DNA from: Narthecium ossifragum
Lineage: Eukaryota; Streptophyta; Magnoliopsida; Dioscoreales; Nartheciaceae
Length of the DNA: 64,000 bases
Reading direction: 5' to 3'
NCBI GenBank assembly: GCA_963920575.1
Contig: OY986967.1
Span: 21,593,648-21,657,647, forward strand
Of the stretch, positions 46,101 to 51,283 are shown piece by piece (within the stretch, counting starts at the first letter, position 1; each line of letters starts with the position of its first letter). The notes beneath the pieces were generated by a model that saw only the letters and a list, made by a program, of their open reading frames with translations, had not been told where the DNA came from and did not search any database. The position numbers and the translations under genes were made by a program.

Positions 46101-47365
46101 CAGGATAGTAAGGACAAAAACCAACAAGAAATATATCAACTGAGTGAAAGATGAGCAACTTTTTGAAAAATATTAAATATCCTAACATACATGATTCCTG
46201 GAGCTCCCTTTCTACTAAATGATGGAGAATTGTTGATGATGAAGCACATCTTTCCGCCACAAATTTCCTAAGAAGTAAGAAATAACATAATTTGAGAGGC
46301 ATCATAGAGTGACATCCATGTAGTTCAAATGGAGAAAAGGAATGGCATGGTCTTGGCAAGAAGTAAAAAGAAATATACATTTGCTTCAAACATACACACA
46401 ACAATCATATCCAAAAGCAAATGAATTATATGACAAAAATGCTGAGGAGCGTATTTGTCATAAAGAATCTCCTGATGATCATAAACATGATGTAGAAAGT
46501 GAAGACACCTCGTTATGGAGGTAGATAACCTGCCACTTCAATATTAAGATCCCTCACCAATATATGGCCTCACTCTCGAACAATTGCAGAACAGATAAAG
46601 CCTCTGCACACTTGATAAGCCCTGATGACTAAGCGAGATTTGTAGGGGCTCTAAGAAGAAGAGGAAGGATAGGATTTTAGAGAAGAAGAAAAGGGCAGGA
46701 AAAAGGAAGATAAGGTATCCGTTTATTGTGTAATCACCAATAGATTCTTGATTCTATAACTCAAACTAAAATGACTTCTTTACCAGAAAACCTTGATTCT
46801 TTTTATACTTAAATTTCGCTCCATTGCTCTAGGAAACATCAAGCCGTCTACTCAAACGAGAGAATTTAAATCCCTAAAACACAAGAGAATAGACGGTGGG
46901 AAGAACTAGGCTTAAATCCGTCCACAACCAGCAACAGAACTTTCCGGCTCTTTCTAATGAATTCTTGATCTTTAAAATCCGATATCTTCAATTTATTGAT
47001 TCAAATTACAATATTTCAATCCTCATCTGATCGAATGTGGTGGAATTCGACCCAACACACATAATTCTGCTAAAGATTGACAACACACCAGATATTCCTA
47101 CTCTATCTTCTCCAAGAACAAGGCGATTGATTGGGGTTACCTTAGAGACGATCTCGAACTGGAAACTAGACGAATGAGACGGAAGAAGGCGGCCGAGGAG
47201 GGCACGGGCGGCTGCTTCTTGCACCGAGGAAGAGGCACGCTCCCGTTCTTGAACCTCCAGGAGGCGAGACAGGTGGGAGGACTCTATTATGGGAGAGGTA
47301 CGGGCGGCGGTCCATAGGAAACTGGAGAAGACGAGGAGGAGGAGGGCGAGTGGGAGGGAGGCCAT
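7081..47365 (-). CDS. NAGLU: Alpha-N-acetylglucosaminidase (GH89), 15 exons, C-terminus off-window
   Basis: Hydrolyses terminal alpha-N-acetylglucosamine; the human enzyme acts on heparan sulfate in lysosomes and the plant homologue enters the secretory/vacuolar route. Exons, 5' to 3': 47365-47141, 46267-46191, 45540-45329, 38292-38171, 35630-35545, 34020-33926, 32521-32440, 27059-26953, 26342-26312, 24856-24739, 21425-21378, 19205-19096, 18991-18889, 9208-9110, 7191-7081. Codon phase closes at every junction, giving 542 residues of an expected roughly 800. Visible: signal peptide (about 1-24), [20 protein letters not shown], DTFDENTPP with the presumed acid/base Glu351, and CMEGIEQN with the presumed nucleophile Glu480. 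Exon 12 has a GA donor. Every long intron carries mobile DNA. The last third of the protein is not in view. Identity is sure; activity of this allele is not. Confidence 0.95.
7192..9109. other. NAGLU intron 14
   Basis: AT-rich intron sequence. Around 7950-8175 are GTGCC/GGCAC-rich words (for example GCCGCTGGCACTTGCCGTGC) that resemble the subterminal part of the hAT family, a probable eroded non-autonomous copy. Nothing else recognised. Confidence 0.5.
9110..9208 (-). CDS. NAGLU: NAGLU exon 14: nucleophile glutamate
   Basis: Acceptor GTTTGAAG; encodes [20 protein letters not shown] then [13 protein letters not shown]. Glu480 in MEGIEQN corresponds to the GH89 nucleophile (Glu446 in human NAGLU). 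The donor is GTAATG. Confidence 0.94.
9209..11785. other. NAGLU intron 13, right of hAT copy B in transcript order
   Basis: Mostly AT-rich intron. 10320-10525 is a GC-rich, pyrimidine-rich pocket that could be a captured exon or leader, but no protein family was recognised. 11536-11705 carries CAAGGATTACC followed by CGGTCTGTGCCGGTC and GTGCC words, an eroded hAT-family end. Confidence 0.5.
12184..13394. mobile_element. AT-rich foldback MITE inside hAT copy B
   Basis: Outer ends GCCCCCGTTTGGTTCAGGG and GGGGATAAG-type sequence in opposite orientation at 13360-13394. Inside are three head-to-tail units of about 93 bp (starting 12564, 12656, 12748), each opening CATCAATGCATC and holding CCCACTTATATT. 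A long inverted pair follows: about 12845-12937 against 13160-13255, sharing CATGATATGACAT-like and GGTGGGTC words. No coding capacity. Confidence 0.65.
14177..14300. repeat. 62-bp tandem duplication over a splice acceptor
   Basis: Units 14177-14238 and 14239-14300. Each contains the TATAATTTCAG acceptor, the ATG region of the hAT gene (ATG intact in unit 1, ATC in unit 2) and the ACGTGAAGAGGATATTGG block. In the intact copy this occurs once, directly before the start codon at 43667. Confidence 0.85.
16669..18764 (-). mobile_element. Solo LTR (Gypsy type), first copy
   Basis: Begins TGTAAAATCCCGAAATTG and ends GGATTCGGGTCGTTACA, so on minus it starts TGTAACGACCC, a start common in plant Gypsy LTRs. 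It is flanked by perfect 5-bp GCTAG (16664-16668 and 18765-18769). No primer site or coding region is attached, so it is a recombined solo LTR of about 2.1 kb. It lies in NAGLU intron 13, 124 bp from exon 13. Confidence 0.92.
18889..18991 (-). CDS. NAGLU: NAGLU exon 13
   Basis: Acceptor TTCTGGCAG; encodes [20 protein letters not shown] then [14 protein letters not shown]. The donor is GTTAGT. Intron 12 is only 104 bp. A solo LTR ends about 125 bp downstream. Confidence 0.93.
19096..19205 (-). CDS. NAGLU: NAGLU exon 12, with non-canonical GA donor
   Basis: Acceptor TTTCCAG; encodes [36 protein letters not shown] and TG of the next Trp. Homology and phase place the donor after TG, where the DNA reads GAAAGTTC rather than GT. 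The nearest GT is 4 nt downstream and would shift the frame to an early stop in exon 13. Confidence 0.88.
19574..19846. repeat. 137-bp tandem duplication
   Basis: Units 19574-19710 and 19711-19846. Each opens AATCAACTACTTTTGATTGG and includes CAAGAATTTCCATGCTG. A few substitutions separate them, so the duplication is not very recent. Confidence 0.85.
20251..20884. mobile_element. Non-autonomous hAT-family element
   Basis: 634 bp from CAAGGATTGTCGTTTCGG to TTCGGCCATCCTTG. Rich in GCCGGCAC/GTGCCGG words near both ends, with a purine-rich GAGAGAGG block and a run of ACCCGTTAA/TTAACGGGT repeats inside. A 6-bp CTTCAT directly abuts both ends, shorter than the 8 bp expected. The ACGGGTT repeats are shared with 31249-31645. 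Confidence 0.72.
21378..21425 (-). CDS. NAGLU: NAGLU exon 11 (48 nt)
   Basis: Acceptor TTTGTAG; encodes the 16 residues [16 protein letters not shown]; donor GTAAAA. Directly continues WLMQ of exon 10. Confidence 0.92.
21964..21976 (+). other. Retroelement primer binding site
   Basis: TGGTATTCAGAGC lies 3 bp after the 5' LTR. It differs by one inserted T from TGGTATCAGAGC, the complement of initiator methionine tRNA used by many plant retroelements. Confidence 0.8.
22442..22670 (-). pseudogene. hAT BED-finger fragment captured in the LTR element
   Basis: On minus it reads [20 protein letters not shown], then GIAGDTKKC and [16 protein letters not shown], the CCHC BED finger and linker of the hAT family, closest to copy A. 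A stop follows in the linker. The words ATACTCTATAGCCCGTCTGT at its 5' edge in plus coordinates occur three times (22355, 22419, 22453), as if the junction was copied repeatedly. Confidence 0.85.
23058..23259. mobile_element. Non-autonomous hAT-family element, 202 bp
   Basis: Ends CATGGATTACTGTGCTGATG and, reverse-complemented, CATGGATTATCATGCCGCTG. TGGCAC/GTGCC words lie just inside both ends. The flanks share TTTAAC/TTTGAC. In NAGLU intron 10. Confidence 0.7.
23560..23790. mobile_element. Eroded hAT-family element
   Basis: Starts near GATTGCCATTCCAGC and ends CGACATGACAATCCTTGATC, with GTGCCGATATTCATTAGCTC and CGTGTCGTGCTGGTAAAT inside. The same internal words are found at 34670-34935, so these are two copies of one derivative. 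Confidence 0.6.
24112..24330. mobile_element. hAT-family element with a 22-C tract
   Basis: Flanked by GACGCATGGCACC and GGCAATCCATGCCACC, with CGTACCGTGCCAAG repeated on both sides of an uninterrupted run of 22 C (24186-24207). Translations across the tract are low-complexity proline or glycine and were not called as genes. Confidence 0.55.
24739..24856 (-). CDS. NAGLU: NAGLU exon 10: acid/base glutamate
   Basis: Acceptor CTTTGCAG; encodes DTFDENTPP, then [13 protein letters not shown] and ATWLMQ. Glu351 in DENTPP corresponds to the general acid/base of GH89 (Glu316 in human NAGLU). The donor is GTAACT. Confidence 0.94.
24857..26311. other. NAGLU intron 9 with an LTR relic
   Basis: 25644 to about 25830 resembles the 21614 LTR (TGATACAGGAACAAATTCC against TGATGCGGGAGCAAGTTCC, and both hold ATGCCCA(C/T)TAGGG). 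25180-25640, on its left, contains two diverged repeats of AATCCTATCTTCAGGATC and may be retroelement interior, but no protein family was recognised. Confidence 0.5.
26312..26342 (-). CDS. NAGLU: NAGLU micro-exon 9 (31 nt)
   Basis: Acceptor TTTTGCAG, 31 nt encoding [10 protein letters not shown] plus two bases of Cys, donor GTAAAG. It is needed to join QQFE to [10 protein letters not shown] in frame. The family has EYGxxTNIYNCDTFNE here. Confidence 0.88.
26953..27059 (-). CDS. NAGLU: NAGLU exon 8
   Basis: Encodes [20 protein letters not shown] followed by [15 protein letters not shown]. The donor is GTAAAC. Too short for most open-frame searches; found by matching the family's RWCCTYLL motif. 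Confidence 0.9.
27415..28020 (-). pseudogene. gag: Gypsy gag, truncated
   Basis: Minus-strand open frame containing [37 protein letters not shown] and FLDMHFPA. This is the capsid-like region of plant Ty3/Gypsy gag, with its typical PP-F-G-DP, A-WL and A-WW spacing. The frame continues upstream of its first ATG towards the primer site ([14 protein letters not shown]). After FPAIVLR the similarity stops (about 27515), so the element is broken inside gag. No protease or polymerase follows. Confidence 0.82.
28182..28194 (-). other. Gypsy primer binding site
   Basis: On minus, TTGGTATCAGAGC follows the LTR end CGCGACA after two to three bases, complementary to initiator methionine tRNA. It fixes the LTR's orientation and inner edge. 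Confidence 0.9.
28197..30381 (-). mobile_element. 5' LTR of a truncated Gypsy element
   Basis: About 2.19 kb, starting on minus with TGTGAGGACCCGTCCC and ending GGGTCAGGGCGCGACA, followed by the primer site and gag. The 3' half of the element, including its other LTR, is missing, so no target duplication can be read. It contains a cluster of GATCGATC palindromes. Lies in NAGLU intron 7. Confidence 0.88.
29465..30175. repeat. Cluster of GATCGATC palindromes in the Gypsy LTR
   Basis: At least twelve ATCGAT-centred words in 0.7 kb, near 29468, 29487, 29541, 29563, 29611, 29633, 29675, 29693, 30077, 30094, 30138 and 30160. They come in pairs 16-26 bp apart with flanks such as AAGAGATCGATCT and AGATCGATCTT, so each pair can fold into a hairpin. 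Confidence 0.85.
30535..30938. mobile_element. MITE
   Basis: Ends AACGATACGTTTGGTTGGAC and, reverse-complemented, AACGACACGTTTGGTTCGCA. The inside is dominated by GGAATGGAATG and its complement CATTCCATTCC. Short TAA/TTA-type flanks. No coding capacity. Confidence 0.68.
30986..31157. mobile_element. GC-rich MITE, 172 bp
   Basis: Ends GGGGGCATTTGGCGAACTCG and GACGGGCCAAACGCCCCC, with direct TAA at 30983-30985 and 31158-31160. Internal GGATCC-type words fold back on each other. Confidence 0.75.
31249..31645. mobile_element. Non-autonomous hAT-family element
   Basis: CTCAAGGTATGTGCCGGTCG at the left and GTGCCGTGCCACGACAATCC at the right. The interior has GCACCGGCTTGAGCC and TTAACGGG repeats shared with the 20251-20884 element. 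Confidence 0.62.
31646..32439. other. NAGLU intron 7, remaining part
   Basis: About 0.8 kb of AT-rich sequence between the hAT-type element and exon 7. Nothing recognised. Confidence 0.5.
32440..32521 (-). CDS. NAGLU: NAGLU exon 7
   Basis: Acceptor CGCTTGCAG; encodes [20 protein letters not shown] then KITRLGNW. The donor is GTTAGT. It precedes the 5.4-kb intron 7. Confidence 0.92.
32522..33925. other. NAGLU intron 6
   Basis: 1.4-kb intron. About 33070-33225 holds GTGGCGCATGTCGG, GGCAGGACACGTGC, GTGCCGATACTTG and a CACAATCCTTG end, an eroded hAT-family copy. The rest is AT-rich and unrecognised. Confidence 0.5.
33926..34020 (-). CDS. NAGLU: NAGLU exon 6
   Basis: Encodes [20 protein letters not shown] and [11 protein letters not shown]. 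The donor is GTATCC, phase 1. The reading joins the previous exon as HGWGGPL. Confidence 0.92.
34195..34290. mobile_element. Short hAT-family remnant
   Basis: CATGATACATGTTGCCCGGC, GTACCATGCTAAAGACAAGC and CACCAGCATGGTAGTCCTTC keep the family's paired GCATG/CATGC subterminal words and a CCTT end, without a clear left terminus. Confidence 0.45.
34670..34935. mobile_element. Eroded hAT-family element
   Basis: Shares internal words with 23560-23790 (for example CGTGCCAGTAAATCACTGG against CGTGCTGGTAAATTACTGA, and TATTAGCTCAAA). Right end ACACATGCCACTAACACAGT. In NAGLU intron 5. Confidence 0.55.
35545..35630 (-). CDS. NAGLU: NAGLU exon 5
   Basis: Acceptor TTTCTGCAG; encodes [20 protein letters not shown] then WSRMGNLH. 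The donor is GTTAGT, phase 2. Confidence 0.92.
35631..38170. other. NAGLU intron 4
   Basis: 2.5-kb intron. It holds the 36370-36556 element and, just to its right, an 87-bp segment lying between two copies of GTGCACCTAATGTTT (36728-36742 and 36815-36830). The remainder is AT-rich and unrecognised. Confidence 0.5.
36370..36556. mobile_element. Non-autonomous hAT-family element, 187 bp
   Basis: Starts CAAGGATTGTCGTGCCGGTG and ends CAGGCATGACAATCCATG. GCCACCGGCAC and GTGCCGTGCC sit inside the ends. The flanking 8-mers GTTGTAAG and GTTTAAAC are only partly alike, so any target duplication has decayed. Confidence 0.72.
38171..38292 (-). CDS. NAGLU: NAGLU exon 4
   Basis: Acceptor TTATTAG; encodes [20 protein letters not shown], then [20 protein letters not shown]. 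The donor is GTACTT. This begins the catalytic (beta/alpha) barrel. Confidence 0.95.
38303..38632. repeat. Diverged tandem duplication of about 160 bp
   Basis: Two units (about 38303-38470 and 38477-38632) share AGTATTCAACC(A/G)ATAAA, ACTAGG(C/T)TAGT, CTGAAT(G/A)CATATC and AATAATCCCA. The first starts about 10 bp upstream of NAGLU exon 4, so it includes that exon's branch-point region. Confidence 0.75.
38765..38935. mobile_element. Eroded hAT-family element
   Basis: GGTCCATGCCAAACAATACA, CTAGCATGGGGTCCGTGCC, TTCGTGCCATCGC and ATGGTATCGTGCCAGC. CCATGCCAAACAATA is also found near the 3' end of hAT copy B (16155), which supports derivation from this family. Confidence 0.55.
39403..39839. mobile_element. 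LTR fragment, left part, split by the intact hAT
   Basis: Starts TGTTGATCCTAACCTTGTTT, reminiscent of SIRE-type Copia LTR starts. It carries GGTCGATGCAT/ATCGACCGCGG palindromic words at 39524, 39650 and 39759. The hAT inserted at 39839, and the same word family resumes at 44883-44990. Its real right end was not found and no internal coding region is attached, so the class is an inference. Confidence 0.6.
40152..43667 (-). CDS. hAT transposase, BED finger + DUF659 + dimerisation domain, 4 exons
   Basis: Cuts and rejoins hAT ends. Exons 43667-42633, 42542-41784, 41692-41617 and 41533-40152 join in phase (donors GTAAAC, GTATTC, GTAAGT) into 1083 residues. Residues 25-56 are a BED-type finger with Cys27, Cys30, His45 and Cys56. 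The DUF659-type region is about 215-330 and ends with CDSWTG (Asp288). VTDNGANF gives Asp349. ERRWKAQM lies in the insertion domain. The dimerisation domain (about 624-700) has [13 protein letters not shown] and [12 protein letters not shown] 380-residue Ser/Gln/Asp-rich tail follows. A splice-acceptor-like TTTCAG lies 4 bp before the ATG, so a leader intron is likely. The splice model is inferred, but all frames stay open. Confidence 0.9.
43668..44852 (-). promoter_or_regulatory. hAT 5' leader, leader intron and subterminal repeats
   Basis: 43668 to about 44150 is very AT-rich and ends in TTTCAG before the ATG, as a 5' UTR intron would. 44170-44640 is a purine-rich leader on minus, with repeated units of CGTTCCTCTTCCTCG on plus at 44270-44365. 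44655-44852 holds the GCCGGTCGGC/GCCGACCGGC repeats next to the terminus. Antisense frames here are low-complexity and not genes. Confidence 0.6.
44861..45328. other. LTR fragment, right part, then unrecognised intron
   Basis: 44861 to about 44995 continues the interrupted LTR, with CACGGTCGATCTGGCGGATG and GGCGGACGATGCATGAATTG words like those left of the hAT. 44996-45328 is AT-rich intron next to exon 3. Confidence 0.55.
45329..45540 (-). CDS. NAGLU: NAGLU exon 3
   Basis: Encodes the [17 protein letters not shown] stretch, HISWEKTGG and [10 protein letters not shown], all hallmark GH89 segments. The donor is GTAAGC, phase 1. It is followed by a 7-kb intron that holds the intact hAT. Confidence 0.93.
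45541..46190. other. NAGLU intron 2
   Basis: 650-bp AT-rich intron between exons 2 and 3. No repeat or mobile element recognised. Confidence 0.55.
46191..46267 (-). CDS. NAGLU: NAGLU exon 2
   Basis: Acceptor TTCTTAG; encodes [13 protein letters not shown] then [10 protein letters not shown], matching the family's CGGxxCF segment. The donor is canonical GTATGT, phase 2. The longest open frame here is in another frame and hides this exon. Confidence 0.9.
46268..47140. other. NAGLU intron 1
   Basis: 873-bp intron. No mobile element recognised; a purine-rich stretch (AAGAAGAGGAAGG-like) lies at 46650-46710. Confidence 0.55.
47141..47365 (-). CDS. NAGLU: NAGLU exon 1: start codon, signal peptide
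   Basis: Encodes 75 residues. It starts [16 protein letters not shown], a hydrophobic signal peptide, followed by the family's [18 protein letters not shown] segment and FEIVSK. The donor is AAG|GTAACC. The in-frame TTG upstream (47407) was not used because the ATG at 47365 directly precedes the signal peptide. Confidence 0.93.
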
Positions 47366-47438
47366 GGGGAGCTGATTCCAGTAACGGACACACGGAGTAG
47401 GCGACAATGGGAGGCCGGACGGAGAGATGACCCCTCAA

Positions 47439-47517
47439 CCGCTTGCTAATTTATTAATTCAAATAATTGACCGTTGGTCCGCTTGCTAATTTATTAATTC
47501 AAATAATTGACCGTTGG
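47439..47517. repeat. 40-bp tandem duplication upstream of NAGLU
   Basis: CCGCTTGCTAATTTATTAAT and the following 20 bp occur twice (47439-47478 and 47479-47517), essentially identical. It lies 74-152 bp before the NAGLU start codon, so it is in the likely core promoter or 5' UTR and doubles its AT-rich elements. Confidence 0.9.
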
Positions 47518-47538
47518 CTTATAGTATCTATCTACTAA

Positions 47539-48043
47539 GGGTGGCAATTCGGATCATAATTCGTGAACCCGATCCGACCCGATCTGGAATAAACGAATTT
47601 GGATTTGGTGTTATCGGGTTCAGGTCATAAACGAGTCGACCCATTTATGACCCGTGAATAAATGGGTCGGGTCGGGTAACACGTTTAATTTTAATATCAC
47701 TTAGACTTTTAGAGCTAATTTGAATGTGATCTCATCTCATCAAGGAAAATTAAAACAAGTTGTAAGTTTATTATTTAGGTTGAATGGTTTGGATGTAATT
47801 GAAAAAAGTTGTAATTTTATTACTTACTAATTTTATTAATTAGTTGATAATTTGTTGCTTGATTGTTGTTAAACGGGTCAAATTATTGTTAAACAGATCG
47901 ATCCGACCTGACCCGTTTAATAAACGGGTTAAACGGATCGGGTCGGGTTGACCCGTTTATAAATGGGTCAGGTTTGACCTTTGAATCGAGATATCGGTGC
48001 TCGACCCGACCCAAATCCAATCCATGAACCCGAATTGCCACCC
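47539..48043. mobile_element. MITE with GGGTGGCAATTCGG ends
   Basis: About 505 bp with ends GGGTGGCAATTCGGATC and, reverse-complemented, GGGTGGCAATTCGGGTTC. Internal ACCCGTTTA/TAAACGGGT and GGGTCGGGTC repeats are in inverted pairs. GGGTGGCAATTCGG ends are common in plant MITE-like repeats. No clear target duplication. In the NAGLU-FPGS intergenic region. Confidence 0.75.
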
Positions 48044-48565
48044 CTGCTCCTTCCTACGTGGACGAATGGGCTGTCCGAGCCTGGGCGGACAAAAAGGTCC
48101 GGACAAGCAAGGTCTCTCATTGCATTCGCAGGCCATCAAGATACCCAGACCATGACCCTTGTTAATTAGAATTAAATGGAGTGATGGATGGAAGAGTTAT
48201 TAAGTACTACCGGAGAATTAACGACGAGGGACGAGGGATCCTACACACGCCAATATTTACTCGCTATGCGTCATTGCTTAATTATTTCCCAAATAACTCT
48301 TGTCTATTTCATCTCAAACTATTTGTGATGATGTGGCGGAGGCGGACGTAGCAGGCAGTAAAGGAGAAGGTGGTGGTGGTAGCAACACGATAGATGATGA
48401 GGGTGAGTGGCGGTGGCAGTGAAGGTGGTGGTGGTGGTGGCCTTGCTAACCTCATACTATCATACTGATGGTTCAGATGTGTTTGAATCTGATCCAATGA
48501 TGCAGATCATTAGCATCTAAATCTCAGTTAATATTTTGTTAATGATCTATATCGTTGGATGAGAC
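48044..48565. other. Intergenic sequence
   Basis: About 0.5 kb with a GGTGGT-type microsatellite near 48368-48440. No gene recognised. Confidence 0.45.
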
Positions 48566-50108
48566 TGTAAAATCCCGAAATTGAAAGATGCCCTAGAGTT
48601 CATGTTGGATTAAGACTTTAATTAGGGTAGTAAATCAGCTAATTGTAACCCTAGTTAATTAGGTTAGCCTAAAGTACCTTTTTGAGACCTAATTACAAGA
48701 GTTTGAGTCGATTACAACTCTATTTTTTACCACAAGTTACTGCAGTAATTATAATGAGTCCTATTAGAACTAGGTCTAACCAATTAGGCAAACTTAGATG
48801 GTTAAGCCTTAATAGATAACAAGTTTAGAATCCATTAGAACTCTAATTATTAGAATCAAGATTTCCTATTACATTTACCCTTTATTTTAGGGTTTTATAC
48901 GTATCTTTCTTCTCTCTTTCTTCAAATCCCGCGTTCAAGAGAGCTTTGGGGCTTTTTGGCTGGCTACAAGGGTTCAATACTAGGGATTTTGAAGAACAAG
49001 TAAGGTAGGTAGCATAGTTTTGGATTTATACCTTTTAATGCATATTTCTAAATCCATAGTTTTCATCGTGTAGATGCCTTAGCTAGTATGCAGTTAAATT
49101 ACAGCATGTTAGAATTCAAATTTCCATCCATTTCTTATTGTTGTTTTACTTATGATAATGCCAAGTTGTGTGCATTCATCTACTAATTTATGATGTCAAG
49201 TTTTTGGTGCATTGCATATCATGTGAGTGTAGCATTGTGCATGATCATCTCCTTGCATATGTGTTACCATGCTTAAGTAATTATTCAGAAGCATTACATA
49301 TGCATAGTGTGCATGTTTTCCAAGCAAAAGTTGCCACCAAGGTGGAATGAGATCTGAGAAGTCCTTAGTTATCATGGTTGGGTAGCTATGGATGAGTACT
49401 TCTAAGGGTTCACTGTTTGGTCGAGACCAATTGTGGGTCCTGGGCGTTTGAGTCCGAAAGAGCCGTGGCTCGACCTTATGCTAGCATGAGTAAGGATAGT
49501 TATCCTAAATGCACGTGGGGTGCTATTACCAGACACCGCTATAGTACTCGGTTGTAGAGTCAAAAAAGATGCATCTCATTATATCATATATAGAAGTTCA
49601 TGTCATGTAAGAGTTTTAAGCATATTTTATGGGTATGAAAAGTTCAGCTTTTAAGTTTAATGAAGTGTGACTATTCTTTCTCAAGTGATGTACTTTAATT
49701 CAGTTATTGTTTTGTGAACACTTTTGTCTGGATATCATTCTATTATTTGTTGTTTCTTACTGGGCTTTATGCTCATGAGATAAATGGTTTTTTTTTAGAT
49801 ACACAAGATTCTATGTAGGCGCGGGGATAGGAGTAAAGAAGAGAAGAGTTTAATACTAGTTTATAGCTTCTTTCGGTTTTTAATAAGTTTTATGTGACTT
49901 TTTAAGAAGATTATTTCAGTTTGAGGTTCGAGTTGCTTGTTAGCCACTTTCTCTTTTCCAGAGAATTATCTTAGTTTAATTGTCATTAAGAGTTTCTTTT
50001 TCTAATAAGATTTTTCTTTTAGTTTAAGCTTTGTTGATCAGTGTGTTTCGTCTCGTGCGTGTCGTGTTAGAGGATGAGGTTTTCCTCTTCAGGATTCGGG
50101 TCGTTACA
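48566..50108 (-). mobile_element. Solo LTR (Gypsy type), second copy
   Basis: Same family as 16669-18764: TGTAAAATCCCGAAATTG start, GATTCGGGTCGTTACA end, and a near-identical block around 49405-49560 (GTTTGGTCGAGACCAA, GACACCGCTATAGTACTCGG). About 0.55 kb shorter. Flanked by perfect 5-bp GAGAC (48561-48565 and 50109-50113), so it is an independent insertion. In the NAGLU-FPGS intergenic region. Confidence 0.92.
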
Positions 50109-50840
50109 GAGACTCAAACAGATTTGAACCGTTTATATGATGGTATGAGGTAAACAAAACTTAGGGTGTGTTTGGTTAGCCTCCAGGTGACTGCAATTAA
50201 TTTGGTGGCTTTTCATGATGCATGTAGCAAGTGGCTTTTAGTATTAGGAGTGGCAGCTAATTTCACGGTATACTGGGAGTCGTTCACGCAATGGTCCTGC
50301 CAATCAAACGGCTACATTGGTCTCCCAATGTAGTGGGTAATCTGATCTTGGCAAGCCAAACGAGTCCTAAATGTTAGCGATGGTCATGGAAATGATAGTG
50401 ATGATTGTGGCGGCGCCGATGGAGATGTGTTGGTGATAATTGCACTTGTGGTGTGATGGCAGGTATAGTGATAGTGAATGTACGTAGGTGATACCGGCGT
50501 CGATCTTTTGCAAGGACTCTTTATGTGTTACAAGTAATTATAAATGATCGATTTATCCATTAAAATCAATAACTGATAATCATTGTAATTTAAATCTACC
50601 TTATAAGATCCAAGAACAGTTATTCCTTTATCTTGCTGTCACCTGTTGTCCCACATGGATTCCTATGTGGAGTCCTATGTGGCTCTAGATGGTTGGTTAG
50701 AGATAATAGAGGTGGTTGGTTAGAGGTAATGGAGGTGGGTGGTTACCCGTGCCAGGTGGCACGGGTTCCATAGTATATTTATAAGCACGTGCGAAACACG
50801 TGCGGACCACTAGTTGTTTTAAATGAGTGCTGATTTGTGT
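50109..50840. other. Intergenic sequence upstream of FPGS
   Basis: No gene. 50162-50370 starts TTAGGGTGTGTTTGGTTAGC and ends GGCAAGCCAAACGAGTCCTAA, a probable MITE of about 210 bp with GTTTGG/CCAAAC ends. The rest is unrecognised. Confidence 0.45.
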
Positions 50841-51067
50841 ATATGACCACATGTCATGTGCATTGCATATGCCTCTAATAGGTAGTGAGATATCTATGGG
50901 TTGATCTAGTCTATCGGTATTGATCGGTATCTCACTACTGATACAAACTTATTCGATAATTGGTACATTCCATCGGTAATGACATACCGATTAATTAATC
51001 TAGTCTATCGGTATATCGATGGAATAGATCAACCTATCAGCACATGGCATATGGCACGTGGCCATAT
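50841..51067. mobile_element. Foldback MITE next to the FPGS promoter
   Basis: Ends ATATGACCACATGTCATGTG and, reverse-complemented, ATATGGCCACGTGCCATATG. An inner pair GGTTGATCTAGTCTATCGGT / GATGGAATAGATCAACC folds back. It ends 216 bp before the FPGS start codon. Confidence 0.7.
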
Positions 51068-51283
51068 AGATAAATCTTTAGGGATTTTTAAATATCACGA
51101 ATGCGCTGCAGTAAAGAAGGGTTCTTCCGGCAGCCATGTGGCAGCCATGTGGCAGCCACTAGTGAATAATTTGCTCCTCTTTAAATCTAGTTGGATACAA
51201 ATGGACGGCCGGGATCCTATTTCCGCCTTTGTTAAATTACGTGAGATTTGGTGAGAAAGATCCGAAGGCGGCGCGGGCAAGCC

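Noticed and set aside
16669..50108. The two matching LTRs as the ends of one giant retrotransposon
   Set aside because: Each has its own different 5-bp target duplication (GCTAG and GAGAC), and NAGLU exons lie between them, so they are independent solo LTRs.
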